A DNA stretch of 64,000 nucleotides, taken from Mucilaginibacter sp. cycad4 (GTDB lineage: Bacteria; Bacteroidota; Bacteroidia; Sphingobacteriales; Sphingobacteriaceae). The translations under genes and the position numbers were made by a program. The stretch spans positions 1,550,001 through 1,614,000 of the forward strand of contig NZ_CP139559.1 in the NCBI RefSeq assembly GCF_034263275.1, given 5' to 3'. Positions 50,682 to 59,814 of the stretch are shown here, piece by piece. The notes below the pieces were generated by a model, which made no database searches, was not told the DNA's origin, and saw only the letters and a list, made by a program, of their open reading frames with translations. Each line of letters opens with the position of its first letter. Position 1 is the first letter of the stretch.

Positions 50682-53152
50682 TGAAGAAACTATCCCTGTT
50701 TTTGGCCTTTGTTTTATTAGTTGTGGTGGATGCCTTCGCCCAAACGGGTATTGGAAGCAATAAATCCGGCTATAAAAAGCAAGGCAATACATTGTATTTT
50801 AATAATGCCAATGGCGATGTTAAGATTGAATTTTGCTCGCCTTCCATGTTCCGCGTAAGGGCCAGTTGGAGCCGCAAATTTGCCCCGGATGAACATCTAA
50901 TGCAGGAAAACTATAAATGGCCTGCAGTTGATTATAAGGTAACTGACGGACAGTCGGCATATGTTATTCAAACCTCTGCATTGATCATTACGGTTCTTAA
51001 ATCGCCTTTTATTATCAACGTGGCTGATAGTAAGGGTGTGATGTTATCATCAGAATATGTACCGAACAGCAAGCAGAACGGCGGCTTGCATCATATGGGC
51101 GATACGGTAATGTGCACTAAAAATCTCTTGCCCGATGAGCATTTCTTTGGCTTTGGCGAGCGTATGGACTTTACAGATCAGCGTAATAAGCTGGTAAAAC
51201 TCAATGTAGGCAGGGGGAAAAGCAAAAATAATTTACTTGGTGCCTATAACATCAACGAGGCCAATTATAGCCCTGTACCATTTTTTATGAGCACTAAGGG
51301 GTATGGCATATACCTGCATAATTCATCGGCTACCGAATGGGATATGGGCAGCAAAACTGATAACGAGTACAATTTTAAAGCAAATGATGGCGAATTGGAT
51401 TACTACTTTATTTATGGTCCAACATTTCCGGCTATTTTAAACAGTTATTTAACCATTACGGGCAAATCGCCATTGCTGCCTCGGTTTGCTTTCGGTTTGC
51501 ACATGGGTACTTATAGCGGCGGTACGTGGGGGCATGAGGAAATGACTTCAGATAGGTATGTGATTGAACTTGCCCGTAGAATGCGTGAAATGGGGATCCC
51601 GGTCGATATTCTCTTCCTTGATTCTACCTGGCGGCTGTTTGGTAAAAATGGAGGCAAAGGTGCTACCACCTTTGAATGGCGCGAAACATTTAAGGACCGC
51701 AAAGCCATGTTTGATAGCCTGTATGCCATGAACTTTAAAATGGTGGGGCTGCATATTCGTCCACGGTTTGACAACGCCAAAAACCTGAACCTGCTTGACC
51801 TGGCACAGGCCAAGGGATTTACCTATCCGGAAAACGGAAAACCGGGCGAGTTTGTGAACTTTTTTGATCAGCAGGCTGCAAACTGGTGGTGGGATAATGG
51901 CGTTATGAAAGTGGCCTCCATCGGTGCTAAATTCCTGAAAACGGATGAGGGCAGCGCATTTGGTTCATTAGCCAATGAAAGTGAAAAAGTTGGGCCTACA
52001 GGTAAGGAAATAACCCAGCTGCATAACGTATTCCCTATTGCGTATGCTAAAGCGCCATATTTGAAATTCCAGGAGTATAACGGCATCCGTGGCTTAAACC
52101 AAACCCGCGAGGGGTATTCCGGCATCCAGCGATATCCGTTCATTTTTGCAGGCGACTGGCCAAGCGAGTGGCAATATTTTGCGCCCGTTATCAAGGCCGG
52201 GTTAAATATTGGTTTATCGGGTGTTGGCTATTGGGCACATTGTATGGGTGGCTTTGAACATGCCGCCGATCCTGAATTATATATGCGCTGGGTACAATTT
52301 GGGATGTTCAGCCCGGTGGCTATGGTATTTGGCATGGATCACCCGGGTTATAAAGAGCCCTGGAACTACGGGGCCGAGGCGTTAGCCAACTTCAAAAAAT
52401 ACGATGATCTGCGTTACAGGCTGATACCCTACATTTATAGCAACGCCTACACACAATATCAAACCGGTATGCCGCTCATGCGTGCTTTAGTATTGGAATA
52501 CCAGGATGATCCCAATACCTACAATATAGCCGATCAATACCTGTTTGGCGATAACATGATGGTTTGTCCGGTGACTGTAAAAGGTGCGCAAACACGTACG
52601 ATATATTTACCAAAGGGAGTTTGGTTTGATTACTGGACAGGTGAAAAATATACCGGGAAGCAGTACGTACATATCCTAACCCCGACCGATCATTTGCCCA
52701 TTTTTGTAAAAGCAGGCAGTATCATCCCGATGCAGCCGGCCATGAAATATATGGATGAAAAACCGGTAGATGTGATCACGCTGGATGTATTTCCGGGGCA
52801 GGCATCCGAGTTTAAATTGTATGAAGATGATGGTATCAGCCTAAAATACCAAAAGGGCGAGAAGGCGATCACTCAAATTTTGATGGCAAATGTTGCCGGT
52901 GGACGGGAGTTGCAGATCAAAAAGCCTGTAGGTAGCTTTATTCCGGCACCGCATTCCTATTTGGCAAAAATACACTGGCCTCATAATCAGGAACCATCTT
53001 TAATCGCGGAAAATAATCAAACATTAAAAGTGGCTGAGAGCGCTGATGCATTAGCTAAAACAGCAGGCTGGTATTATGATAAAACAACTCATTTGCTTTG
53101 GATAAAAACATCGCATGGCAATAGTGATGATATTACCCTTAACTTTAAATAG
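50681..53152 (+). CDS. GH31 alpha-glycosidase
   Basis: 823 residues with a signal peptide (ending AFAQ). An N-terminal beta-sandwich is followed by the TIM barrel beginning RFAFGLHMGTYSGGTWGHEEM and MGIPVDILFLDSTWR. The nucleophile Asp422 lies in FLKTDEGSAFG, the second acidic region in FIFAGDWPSEWQYF, and the active-site block in GYWAHCMGGF. A C-terminal beta domain has FDYWTGEKYTGKQYVH. GH31 covers alpha-xylosidase, alpha-glucosidase and alpha-galactosidase activities; in a pectin PUL an alpha-xylosidase or alpha-galactosidase role is plausible but unproven. The DGW/DEGSAFG variant differs from classical WxDMNE enzymes. It starts at the last base of the GH105 stop, so translation is coupled. 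Confidence 0.92.
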   Translation: MKKLSLFLAFVLLVVVDAFAQTGIGSNKSGYKKQGNTLYFNNANGDVKIEFCSPSMFRVRASWSRKFAPDEHLMQENYKWPAVDYKVTDGQSAYVIQTSALIITVLKSPFIINVADSKGVMLSSEYVPNSKQNGGLHHMGDTVMCTKNLLPDEHFFGFGERMDFTDQRNKLVKLNVGRGKSKNNLLGAYNINEANYSPVPFFMSTKGYGIYLHNSSATEWDMGSKTDNEYNFKANDGELDYYFIYGPTFPAILNSYLTITGKSPLLPRFAFGLHMGTYSGGTWGHEEMTSDRYVIELARRMREMGIPVDILFLDSTWRLFGKNGGKGATTFEWRETFKDRKAMFDSLYAMNFKMVGLHIRPRFDNAKNLNLLDLAQAKGFTYPENGKPGEFVNFFDQQAANWWWDNGVMKVASIGAKFLKTDEGSAFGSLANESEKVGPTGKEITQLHNVFPIAYAKAPYLKFQEYNGIRGLNQTREGYSGIQRYPFIFAGDWPSEWQYFAPVIKAGLNIGLSGVGYWAHCMGGFEHAADPELYMRWVQFGMFSPVAMVFGMDHPGYKEPWNYGAEALANFKKYDDLRYRLIPYIYSNAYTQYQTGMPLMRALVLEYQDDPNTYNIADQYLFGDNMMVCPVTVKGAQTRTIYLPKGVWFDYWTGEKYTGKQYVHILTPTDHLPIFVKAGSIIPMQPAMKYMDEKPVDVITLDVFPGQASEFKLYEDDGISLKYQKGEKAITQILMANVAGGRELQIKKPVGSFIPAPHSYLAKIHWPHNQEPSLIAENNQTLKVAESADALAKTAGWYYDKTTHLLWIKTSHGNSDDITLNFK

Positions 53153-53171
53153 ATAACGATAATCATCTCCT

Positions 53172-54779
53172 ATGAAAAAGTTCCTTCAAACCATCTTGCT
53201 TTTTGCAGTAGCAAGTAATCCAATATTTGCTCAGCATAAGGCAGCAGACAAACGGCCGAATATTATTATTATCCTGGCAGATGACATGGGGTACTCGGAT
53301 ATTGGTTGTTTTGGCTCCGAAACCCAAACATCCAATCTCGATGCAATGGCCAAAAGCGGTTTGCGTATGACTCAATTTTACAATGCATCGCGCTGCTGCC
53401 CAACCCGCGCATCATTACTTACCGGGCTTTACCAGCACCAGGCGGGTGTTGGTGATATGGTGAACCATCGGGATGTGCCGGCGTACCAGGGCTACCTGAA
53501 CCAGAACTGCGTAACCATAGCCGAGGCGCTTAAACAAGGCGGCTATAATACGTTAATGGCGGGCAAATGGCATGTGGGTACAGACCCGTCGCGCTGGCCG
53601 GTTAAACGCGGATTTGATCATTATTTTGGTTTGATAGATGGGGCAAGCAGCTATTTTAATCCAACTATGCCTTATCGCCCTAATCAAAAGCTTACCATCG
53701 CTTTAGATGATAAGGAATTTACACCCGGGCCAAACTGGTATTCAACAAATGCCTATGCTGATTATGCCGTTAAATTTATTGATGATAATAAAAGTACCGG
53801 CAAACCATTCTTTTTGTATATGGCTTTTACCAGTCCGCACTGGCCAATTCAGGCGCTGCCCGGGGATATTGCCAAATATAAAGGTAAGTACCTGAAGGGT
53901 TGGGATAAGCTCAGGCAGGAACGGCTTGAACGTCAAAAGCAGTCGGGCATCATCAGCAAAGATGAAAAGCTTTCGCCAAGGGATAAGAGCGTACCCGAAT
54001 GGGATAGCCTAAGCCCGGAAGAAAAAGAACAGTTTGATACCAAAATGGCCGTATATGCAGCTATGGTCGATAGGATGGATCAAAATATAGGCCGGATCAG
54101 GAAAAAGCTTAAAGAATTGGGGGAGGATAAAAATACGGTGATTATGTTCCTGTCAGATAATGGAGCCAGCAATGAAACTATCTCTGGCCCTGGTTTTACG
54201 CCTGAAGTATTAGCCGCGAACAGTAAGCCTGCAAGTGATCCAACATCTTTTACATCATACGGATCATTAGGGGCTAATGTAAGTGACACTCCCTTTCGGT
54301 TATTTAAACACTGGGAATATGAGGGCGGCACAGCTACGCCTTTTATAGCTTATTACCCCGATATGATTAAGCCGGGCTCTATAGTTAATAAGCCTGCCCA
54401 TATCATTGATCTGATGGCAACCTGCCTTGATTTGGCAGGGGCAACCTATCCTAAAGTTTATCATGGTAATAGCATTACCCCGACAGAAGGTATAAGCCTT
54501 GTTCCTGTATTTAAAGGGCAAAACTGGAAAGGGCATGAGGGATTGTTTTTTGAGCACGAAGGTAACCGCGCTGTAAGGCAAGGCGACTGGAAACTGGTAT
54601 CCCAACGGCCCGAAAACAAATGGGAACTTTATAATATCAAAAACGATCGCTCTGAATTAAATGACCTGAGTGCCCAATACCCACAAAAAGTAGCTGAGCT
54701 TGAAGCAATGTATAAGGCATGGGCAACCCGGGCAGGTGTGGTGGAGTTTGATAAATTAGCAAAAGCAAAAGGCGAATAA
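53172..54779 (+). CDS. S1-family sulfatase (arylsulfatase-type)
   Basis: 535 residues with a signal peptide (ending IFAQ). Metal-binding Asp residues are in IIIILADDMGYSDIG. Cys75 of SRCCPTRASLLTG fits C-x-P-x-R and would be converted to formylglycine. Other family blocks are TLMAGKWHVGTDPSRWP, the late metal site VIMFLSDNGASNE, and the substrate-side HEGNRAVRQGDWKLVSQRP. It should remove sulfate esters from a carbohydrate or aromatic substrate in the periplasm. It closes the PUL, 19 bp after the GH31 stop. Land-plant pectin is not normally sulfated, so this gene may extend the locus toward sulfated rhamnose- or galactose-containing glycans; no maturase gene is nearby. Confidence 0.95.
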   Translation: MKKFLQTILLFAVASNPIFAQHKAADKRPNIIIILADDMGYSDIGCFGSETQTSNLDAMAKSGLRMTQFYNASRCCPTRASLLTGLYQHQAGVGDMVNHRDVPAYQGYLNQNCVTIAEALKQGGYNTLMAGKWHVGTDPSRWPVKRGFDHYFGLIDGASSYFNPTMPYRPNQKLTIALDDKEFTPGPNWYSTNAYADYAVKFIDDNKSTGKPFFLYMAFTSPHWPIQALPGDIAKYKGKYLKGWDKLRQERLERQKQSGIISKDEKLSPRDKSVPEWDSLSPEEKEQFDTKMAVYAAMVDRMDQNIGRIRKKLKELGEDKNTVIMFLSDNGASNETISGPGFTPEVLAANSKPASDPTSFTSYGSLGANVSDTPFRLFKHWEYEGGTATPFIAYYPDMIKPGSIVNKPAHIIDLMATCLDLAGATYPKVYHGNSITPTEGISLVPVFKGQNWKGHEGLFFEHEGNRAVRQGDWKLVSQRPENKWELYNIKNDRSELNDLSAQYPQKVAELEAMYKAWATRAGVVEFDKLAKAKGE

Positions 54780-55014
54780 TTCAATAGTATTAACCATATA
54801 GATAGCCGTTTATCTACACGGTAACGACATATAGGACAGATTCGATAAACAACGGGATCCGTGTAGCAAAATTCTATTATCCGGCACCACAGATACCCCG
54901 GAAAACCGATGTCATGTGAATACTTCCAAATAACTGGGGCAGAAATCAGCTTTAAGCTTTGTGCATTCTGCTTTCAGTTTTTATCAATCCAATGTTTCAG
55001 CTCATGGTTACAGG
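54780..55014. other. region after the PUL with possible terminator structures
   Basis: Two inverted repeats follow the sulfatase: TAGATA/TATCTA (54799-54804 and 54811-54816) and CTACACGG/CCGTGTAG (54814-54821 and 54859-54866). Neither has a T run, so a terminating role is weakly supported. No gene seen. Confidence 0.35.
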
Positions 55015-55353
55015 TCAGTTCCACATCGTACCGGCAAGGCCCAGCACGAGGGCCATCCACAAGCCGATGAAATAACCCACAAAGCTCAATACCAGGAATA
55101 GTCTTCCCAACCAGCCATCAAGGCGGCGAAGCGGTTCAGTCATATCATAGCAGGCGCCAATCAACGCACCTAAAAAAGGGGTTAACAGCAAGGGCTTTAC
55201 CCGCCAATATTCATTCCAGGCAGGGCTGCCCTTACCGGCACTGATCACAAAAAAGCTGATCATCAGTAAACCGATACCCGCGCCTATTAACATACGCTTT
55301 CCCAAAGCGTCGGTAAAAAAAGGTCTTGTTGTAAATTGTCTTATTTCTGTCAT
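55015..55353 (-). CDS. small multi-spanning membrane protein, unknown
   Basis: 112 residues with three to four hydrophobic segments (about 20-40, 53-70, 84-109). It opens with MTEIRQFTTRPFFTDALGKRM and contains the block LLLTPFLGALIGACYDMTEPLRRLDGWLGRLF, in which a conserved-looking CYDMTEPLR loop joins helices. Similar short proteins occur in other Sphingobacteriaceae; no function is known to me. It is preceded upstream by a perfect inverted repeat (55377-55393) that may be an operator. Confidence 0.75.
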   Translation of the reverse strand: MTEIRQFTTRPFFTDALGKRMLIGAGIGLLMISFFVISAGKGSPAWNEYWRVKPLLLTPFLGALIGACYDMTEPLRRLDGWLGRLFLVLSFVGYFIGLWMALVLGLAGTMWN

Positions 55354-55376
55354 GGCTTATATTGTAGATTAAAAGT

Positions 55377-55393
55377 ACTTTGTTATTCAAAGT
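55377..55393. promoter_or_regulatory. inverted repeat upstream of the membrane protein
   Basis: ACTTTG-TTATT-CAAAGT is a perfect 6-bp inverted repeat, partly overlapping a second symmetric word AAAGTACTTT (55373-55382). It lies 24 bp before the start on the minus strand, where a repressor such as a PadR-type protein could bind. No regulator gene is adjacent. Confidence 0.4.
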
Positions 55394-55642
55394 TAAATTT
55401 AAAGTTTTATTTATGCAAGCTTTATTTTTTAGAATAATCTATTGTGAATTGACCCCTGCTAACCGAATTGAATTGCCGTTTAAATGCAACAATCTCACTT
55501 GATCCTTAGTGTTTGTTAAAAGGGGCGTTTGCCGGAAGATAATCCAATATGAAAAATTTATCGCCGCATTAAACTGTTTGACGAATAATTCAGATATTAA
55601 TACACTGGTGGAATGGGGGATAGGCTGGATAGGTTGTAGAAC

Positions 55643-57574
55643 TTACAAATTATCTGATGATTCTGTCTGGGGAAGTGAAAAATAAAAAGTAGACCCCTTA
55701 TCCAGTTCACTTTCTGCCCAGATCTCACCGCCATGTCGTTTAATAATTTCAGCACTGAGGTAAAGGCCGATACCGAAACCGGAAATATGGCGTGTGTGAC
55801 TGGTTTCAACGCGATAGTACCGGTCAAAAATGTAGATTAGGTCCTCGGGCTTTATGCCCATTCCTTCATCTTTTACGCTTACTACCACCATCATGTCGCC
55901 ATTGAGTTTACAACTGATATCGATCAAACGGCCTTTAGGTGAATATTTTACAGCATTACTAATGAGGTTGGAAATAACAGAAACGATCTTATCCCGGTCG
56001 GCGTTAACCCTGAGGTTGTTGCATTCTTTAAGGCTGAAGACATGGCTCGTCACCGTTAACCGGGTTTCTTCCAATATTTCCTGCAGTAATTGCCCCAGAT
56101 CAAACGGTCTTTTCTCAATTAACAATTTACCGGCTTCGAGGCGCGAAATGTTAAGGAAACTGTTGATCATAGCAGCCATCCGCCTGGCTTGCTGATTTGC
56201 TTTCTCCATCGCGTCGGAAAGGAATTGATCCTCACTTTGCATCAATTTCTTTTGAGCTACCTGGATAATCGCGGCTAATGAAGTCAGCGGCGTTTTTAGT
56301 TCATGGCTTACCATACCGATAAAGTCGTTTTTGCGTTGTTCTTCCTGTTTTTTATCAGTGATATCGCGCGCGATCTTGGACAGGCCGATAATTTTCCCTT
56401 GTTTATCCATAACGGGAGAAATGGTCAGGGAAACATCCAGTAATCGCCCGTCTTTGGTCAGTCTCCTGGTTTCAAAATGATCAACCCGCTCACCTGTACT
56501 TAACCTGGAAAGGATGCGTGGTTCCTCGTCCTGCCGGTCTTCGGGAATGATCTTGTAGATTGTTTGCCCGATCATCTCCTTTTCCGTATAGCCAAACATT
56601 CGTTCGGCCGCAGCATTCCAGCTGGTGACCACACTTTCCAGCGTTTTGCTGACAATGGCGTCGTCCGACGTTTCAACAATCGCCGCAAGCTTCGCACTTT
56701 TTTCCTCAGCTTGTTTGATCTCGGTAATGTCCAGGGTTATGATAAGTCCGGATTCTACAATGTTATCGTCATTTTTGAGCGGCACAAAATGGATAAGATA
56801 AAATTCTCCTGTTTCGGCTTTTCGCTCTATAGAAAACTTTTCGCCGGATAAAACCCTTTCATATAAATGCCTGGACGCTTCGTAGCGTTCGGGCGAAATC
56901 TCTGATGGGTGCTTGCCTTCATAATCGCGCCGGTTATAACCCATCTTTTCCATAATATCGCCTTCAATGGCTATATACCTATGGTTCCGGTCGACGACAA
57001 GGATCAGTGAACCGGGAATGTTCAGGGCAATGGAGCGGAAAAGTTTTTCGCTTCGCCGGAGATTTTCCTGGGTTTCCAGCAGCTCTTCATTGGTTGTGGC
57101 CAATTCTTCGTTGGCAGCTGCCAGCTCTTCGTTGGCCGCAGCATACTCTTCATTTGTAGCGGCCAGTTCTTCATTGATGGCCGCCAGTTCCTCGTCCAGT
57201 GCCTCTTTGGTGTTTTCCAATACCCATATAGCTATGTGAGTAACTTTGCCTTTGTCGTTCTTTACGGGTTTATAAACAAAGGTAACGGGTACAATCTGTT
57301 TCTTCCCGTTAAGCGTTTGTATGATCGCTCCTTTATCATCCTGGTGCTGCGTGCCTTTTCCTGCTATTTTCAGAGCCGACTCATCATCAGGTTTTGCAAC
57401 GGCAAAGATTTCCCGGTAAGACTTTCCTGACAGGTCTTCACCCGGTTTATTGATCAGTTTCAGTAAATGAACATTCACTGTTTCAATGGTCATACTTTCC
57501 GCATGAAGTATACAAATGCCCACAGGTGCGTGAAGCATGATCGAATATAAATCTCCCTCGCCGGCGATTTGCAT
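55643..57574 (-). CDS. PAS/PAC sensor histidine kinase with a repetitive coiled coil
   Basis: 643 residues and no transmembrane segment, so it is cytoplasmic. A first PAS-like domain (about 5-125) is followed by a coiled-coil linker (about 130-172) built from repeats of the N-E-E-L-A-A-x type. Two further PAS/PAC domains follow (about 175-290 with GLIITLDITEIKQAEE, and about 295-410 with GLSKIARDITDKKQEE). The HisKA domain has MVSHELKTPLTSL, the HATPase_c domain NLISNAVKYSPKG, VKDEGMGIKPED and GFGIGLYLSAEII. It should sense an internal signal such as redox state or a ligand bound by PAS and phosphorylate an unlinked regulator: no response-regulator gene is adjacent. The coiled coil produces near-identical tandem DNA repeats at about 57060-57210. 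Confidence 0.94.
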   Translation of the reverse strand: MQIAGEGDLYSIMLHAPVGICILHAESMTIETVNVHLLKLINKPGEDLSGKSYREIFAVAKPDDESALKIAGKGTQHQDDKGAIIQTLNGKKQIVPVTFVYKPVKNDKGKVTHIAIWVLENTKEALDEELAAINEELAATNEEYAAANEELAAANEELATTNEELLETQENLRRSEKLFRSIALNIPGSLILVVDRNHRYIAIEGDIMEKMGYNRRDYEGKHPSEISPERYEASRHLYERVLSGEKFSIERKAETGEFYLIHFVPLKNDDNIVESGLIITLDITEIKQAEEKSAKLAAIVETSDDAIVSKTLESVVTSWNAAAERMFGYTEKEMIGQTIYKIIPEDRQDEEPRILSRLSTGERVDHFETRRLTKDGRLLDVSLTISPVMDKQGKIIGLSKIARDITDKKQEEQRKNDFIGMVSHELKTPLTSLAAIIQVAQKKLMQSEDQFLSDAMEKANQQARRMAAMINSFLNISRLEAGKLLIEKRPFDLGQLLQEILEETRLTVTSHVFSLKECNNLRVNADRDKIVSVISNLISNAVKYSPKGRLIDISCKLNGDMMVVVSVKDEGMGIKPEDLIYIFDRYYRVETSHTRHISGFGIGLYLSAEIIKRHGGEIWAESELDKGSTFYFSLPQTESSDNL

Positions 57575-57719
57575 ATGGATAATGGGTGGTTTCTTTTGGA
57601 TGAATGTAAGTTAAATATAAATTAAAGAAATTGAAATATTTAATTTACAGGTTATAAAAATGGGAGGCAAATAGTTTGAAGCTTCTTAACTGAGGCGGGA
57701 GCTTTGTACCGATAATATC

Positions 57720-57971
57720 TTACTTTTTAGGCACCTGGCCGCTCGGCGGTACATTCCCTTTCGAAGTAGTATCTCCGTTTAAGGAATCCTGCAAGCCTTG
57801 TTTCCTTGCCCTATTTATGGTGTTTGTATCGGAGATAGATGGCCCTCCACCTCTGTTTACGCTGCTGCTATCGGTAGAGCCGCCTATTTTTCTGTTTCGA
57901 TCGGTAGGATTACAGCCGGTAGTGAGGTAGAGCAGCAGGGCGACTGGAATAATTAGATTTGTTGTTTTCAT
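57720..57971 (-). CDS. small lipoprotein, unknown function
   Basis: 83 residues. The signal MKTTNLIIPVALLLYLTTGC gives a lipidated Cys at residue 20. The mature part is low-complexity and polar (SSSVNRGGGPSISDTNTINRA, then a Pro/Gly/Lys end), with no predicted fold. Such short anchored proteins are common in the phylum and their roles are unknown. It stands alone between the kinase and the short-chain dehydrogenase, on the same strand as both. Confidence 0.75.
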   Translation of the reverse strand: MKTTNLIIPVALLLYLTTGCNPTDRNRKIGGSTDSSSVNRGGGPSISDTNTINRARKQGLQDSLNGDTTSKGNVPPSGQVPKK

Positions 57972-58046
57972 GGCAATGTTGTTATAATATTTTAGTCTTT
58001 TCCGGTCAAGCCCTTCTGGCTGCAGATAAACGCCCCGGGTCCGGAA

Positions 58047-58062
58047 ATCCTCTTAGGAGGAT
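58047..58062 (-). terminator. small hairpin downstream of the dehydrogenase
   Basis: A 6-bp stem (ATCCTC/GAGGAT, loop TTAG) lies about 35 bp past the end of the minus-strand dehydrogenase gene. The stem is short and no T run follows, so the call is tentative. Confidence 0.3.
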
Positions 58063-58097
58063 ATAGATACATGTATTTGGTTTTAACCAGCTGCGGT

Positions 58098-58952
58098 TTA
58101 TCCGTTTACTACTTCGCCGCCGTTAACATGGATTACCTGGCCTGTAATAAAGGATGAATCGTCTGAAGCCAGAAAAACATAGGCTGGTCCAAGCTCAGAA
58201 GGCTGTCCGGCACGTTTCATAGCCGTTTCACTGCCGAATTTTTTAATCTTTTCTTCATCGAAAGTGGATACAATGAGCGGTGTCCAGACAGGGCCGGGTG
58301 CTACGGCATTAACCCGGATGCCTTTTTCTGTCAGGTTGGTAGCCAGTGAACGCGTAAAAGTGGTGATAGCCCCTTTGGTTGATGAGTAATCAATAAGCGA
58401 AGGCGAAGAGCGGTAGGCAGTTACCGACGTGGTATTAATAATACAATCGCCTGCATGCATGTGATCTAATGCAGCTTCTGCAAAATAAAAATAGGCAAAT
58501 ATATTGGTGCGGAAAGTGGTATCCAACTGATCGGGATCAATTGCCCTAACGTCTTTTTGCGGGAATTGCATCCCGGCATTATTAACCAGGATATTCAGCT
58601 TGCCAAACTCTTTTATGGTTTGTTCTACAGCGTGTTTGCAAAAGGCCGGTTCTTTTACATCTCCTTTAATAAGCAGGCACCGCTGGCCTGTTAACTCAAC
58701 CAGGTCTTTTGTGATTTCGGCATCCTCGTCCTCATCCAGGTAAACGATGGCCACATTAGCGCCCTCCTGAGCAAAATGTACGCTTACAGCGCGGCCAATC
58801 CCGCTGTCGCCCCCGGTGATCAGGGCAATTTTTCCCTGCAATTTGCCGGCCGCTTTATAGCTGCCCTTAATATATTCCGGAGCGGGATTCATCTTTGCTT
58901 CAATGCCCGGCTGCCTATCCTGTTTTTGCGGTGTTTCTTCTTTTGTTATCAT
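58098..58952 (-). CDS. short-chain dehydrogenase/reductase (SDR)
   Basis: 284 residues of the classical SDR type with a ~40-residue N-terminal extension (KQDRQPGIEAKMNPAPEYIKG) typical of the YhdG/general-stress-protein-39 subgroup. Cofactor motif IALITGGDSGIGRA, NNAG in ILVNNAGMQFP, the catalytic Ser and Tyr-X3-Lys in NTTSVTAYRSS...DYSSTKGA, and PG in VNAVAPGPVW are all intact. It probably uses NAD(P)(H); the substrate is unknown. These enzymes are often induced by general stress, which fits the catalase and DUF892 genes elsewhere in the window. Confidence 0.93.
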   Translation of the reverse strand: MITKEETPQKQDRQPGIEAKMNPAPEYIKGSYKAAGKLQGKIALITGGDSGIGRAVSVHFAQEGANVAIVYLDEDEDAEITKDLVELTGQRCLLIKGDVKEPAFCKHAVEQTIKEFGKLNILVNNAGMQFPQKDVRAIDPDQLDTTFRTNIFAYFYFAEAALDHMHAGDCIINTTSVTAYRSSPSLIDYSSTKGAITTFTRSLATNLTEKGIRVNAVAPGPVWTPLIVSTFDEEKIKKFGSETAMKRAGQPSELGPAYVFLASDDSSFITGQVIHVNGGEVVNG

Positions 58953-59229
58953 AAATCCTTTTAAAAAATGTTATCGTTGAGTTGACAAGATGAAACCGGC
59001 AAAGCCGGCGCGTATTAAAAAGTGTTTAATTAAATAATGATTTTTTTTCTTAAATGTTTATGATATTTAAAAAATTAGAAAATTTATAAAAACGGAGACC
59101 TAAAAACGCAACTTAAATAGTTATTAAGTATTGTAGCGGACGGTTAATTTGATGCGTATTAATTGGACAGAGGAATCGCTGAACCGCCAGCTTGCGCGGG
59201 TGCCTCACGAACAGATAAATCATTTACCT
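58953..59229. other. divergent region with a small GC-rich hairpin
   Basis: It separates the dehydrogenase (minus) from the lipoprotein gene (plus). A CCGGC-AAA-GCCGG hairpin lies at 58996-59008. An AT-rich tract at about 59020-59090 probably contains promoters. In-frame codons upstream of 59230 are not signal-like. Confidence 0.4.
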
Positions 59230-59691
59230 ATGAAAACGTTTTTAAAGTTTTTGTGCCCAATTATGGCTTTGGTATTATTCCAATCCTGTAAAAAAGAGAG
59301 TACGGAGAGTAAAGTAGTCATAGATCCATACACTTATGCGGCCAAATTCAATTGGATGGAAGATTCGATAAAGGTAGATAACAGCGCGTGGACAAAGGTT
59401 GCAAAGGGTAATTTGTTTTCATGGCTGTCCCAGGATGGCAAAGTTCAAAAAAGTAATTTTGCTATCTATAATAAACGGGCAAATATCAAAACTGATTTTG
59501 TTTATGCAATTCAAAAAGATTCAGTCTTTGCATTAAAATTATTGTCAGATACGGTTTATTTCCTGGATAAGAACGGTAACTCGAGAGCTGATCTGAAAGG
59601 GCAAGTCACATTAGGCAAGGATACTTCACTGATTTTACGAAACACGGGCGCCTCACCCGCTATTTCCGTAAAATATAAACTTGAGAAATAG
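59230..59691 (+). CDS. hypothetical lipoprotein
   Basis: 153 residues from ATG 59230. A longer start at 59149 adds 27 residues without a signal, so the internal start with a lipobox (MKTFLKFLCPIMALVLFQSC) is preferred. The mature part has charged/aromatic blocks (YAAKFNWMEDSIKVDNSAWTK, GNLFSWLSQDGKVQ) and is probably a beta-rich periplasmic or outer-membrane-attached protein. No family recognised. It faces the manganese catalase gene tail to tail across a strong hairpin. Confidence 0.75.
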   Translation: MKTFLKFLCPIMALVLFQSCKKESTESKVVIDPYTYAAKFNWMEDSIKVDNSAWTKVAKGNLFSWLSQDGKVQKSNFAIYNKRANIKTDFVYAIQKDSVFALKLLSDTVYFLDKNGNSRADLKGQVTLGKDTSLILRNTGASPAISVKYKLEK

Positions 59692-59772
59692 GGAACATTG
59701 CAATAAATACGTGTGAATAACTTACAGCCCCCATTCCAAATATCGAAACGCTCGGGCAGCTGCTCCGTACAA

Positions 59773-59795
59773 GCCGTCATCAATAGGATGACGGC
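59773..59795. terminator. convergent-gene hairpin (likely bidirectional terminator)
   Basis: A perfect 9-bp stem GCCGTCATC / GATGACGGC with loop AATAG sits between the lipoprotein (plus, ends 59691) and the catalase (minus, ends 59815). There is no T tract, but position and stem fit transcript ends for both genes. Confidence 0.55.
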
Positions 59796-59814
59796 AGGTG
59801 ATATTATTGAGGGG

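Noticed and set aside
57060..57210. CRISPR-like short repeats
   Set aside because: The repeats are in frame within the kinase gene and encode heptads of a coiled coil; there are no unique spacers.
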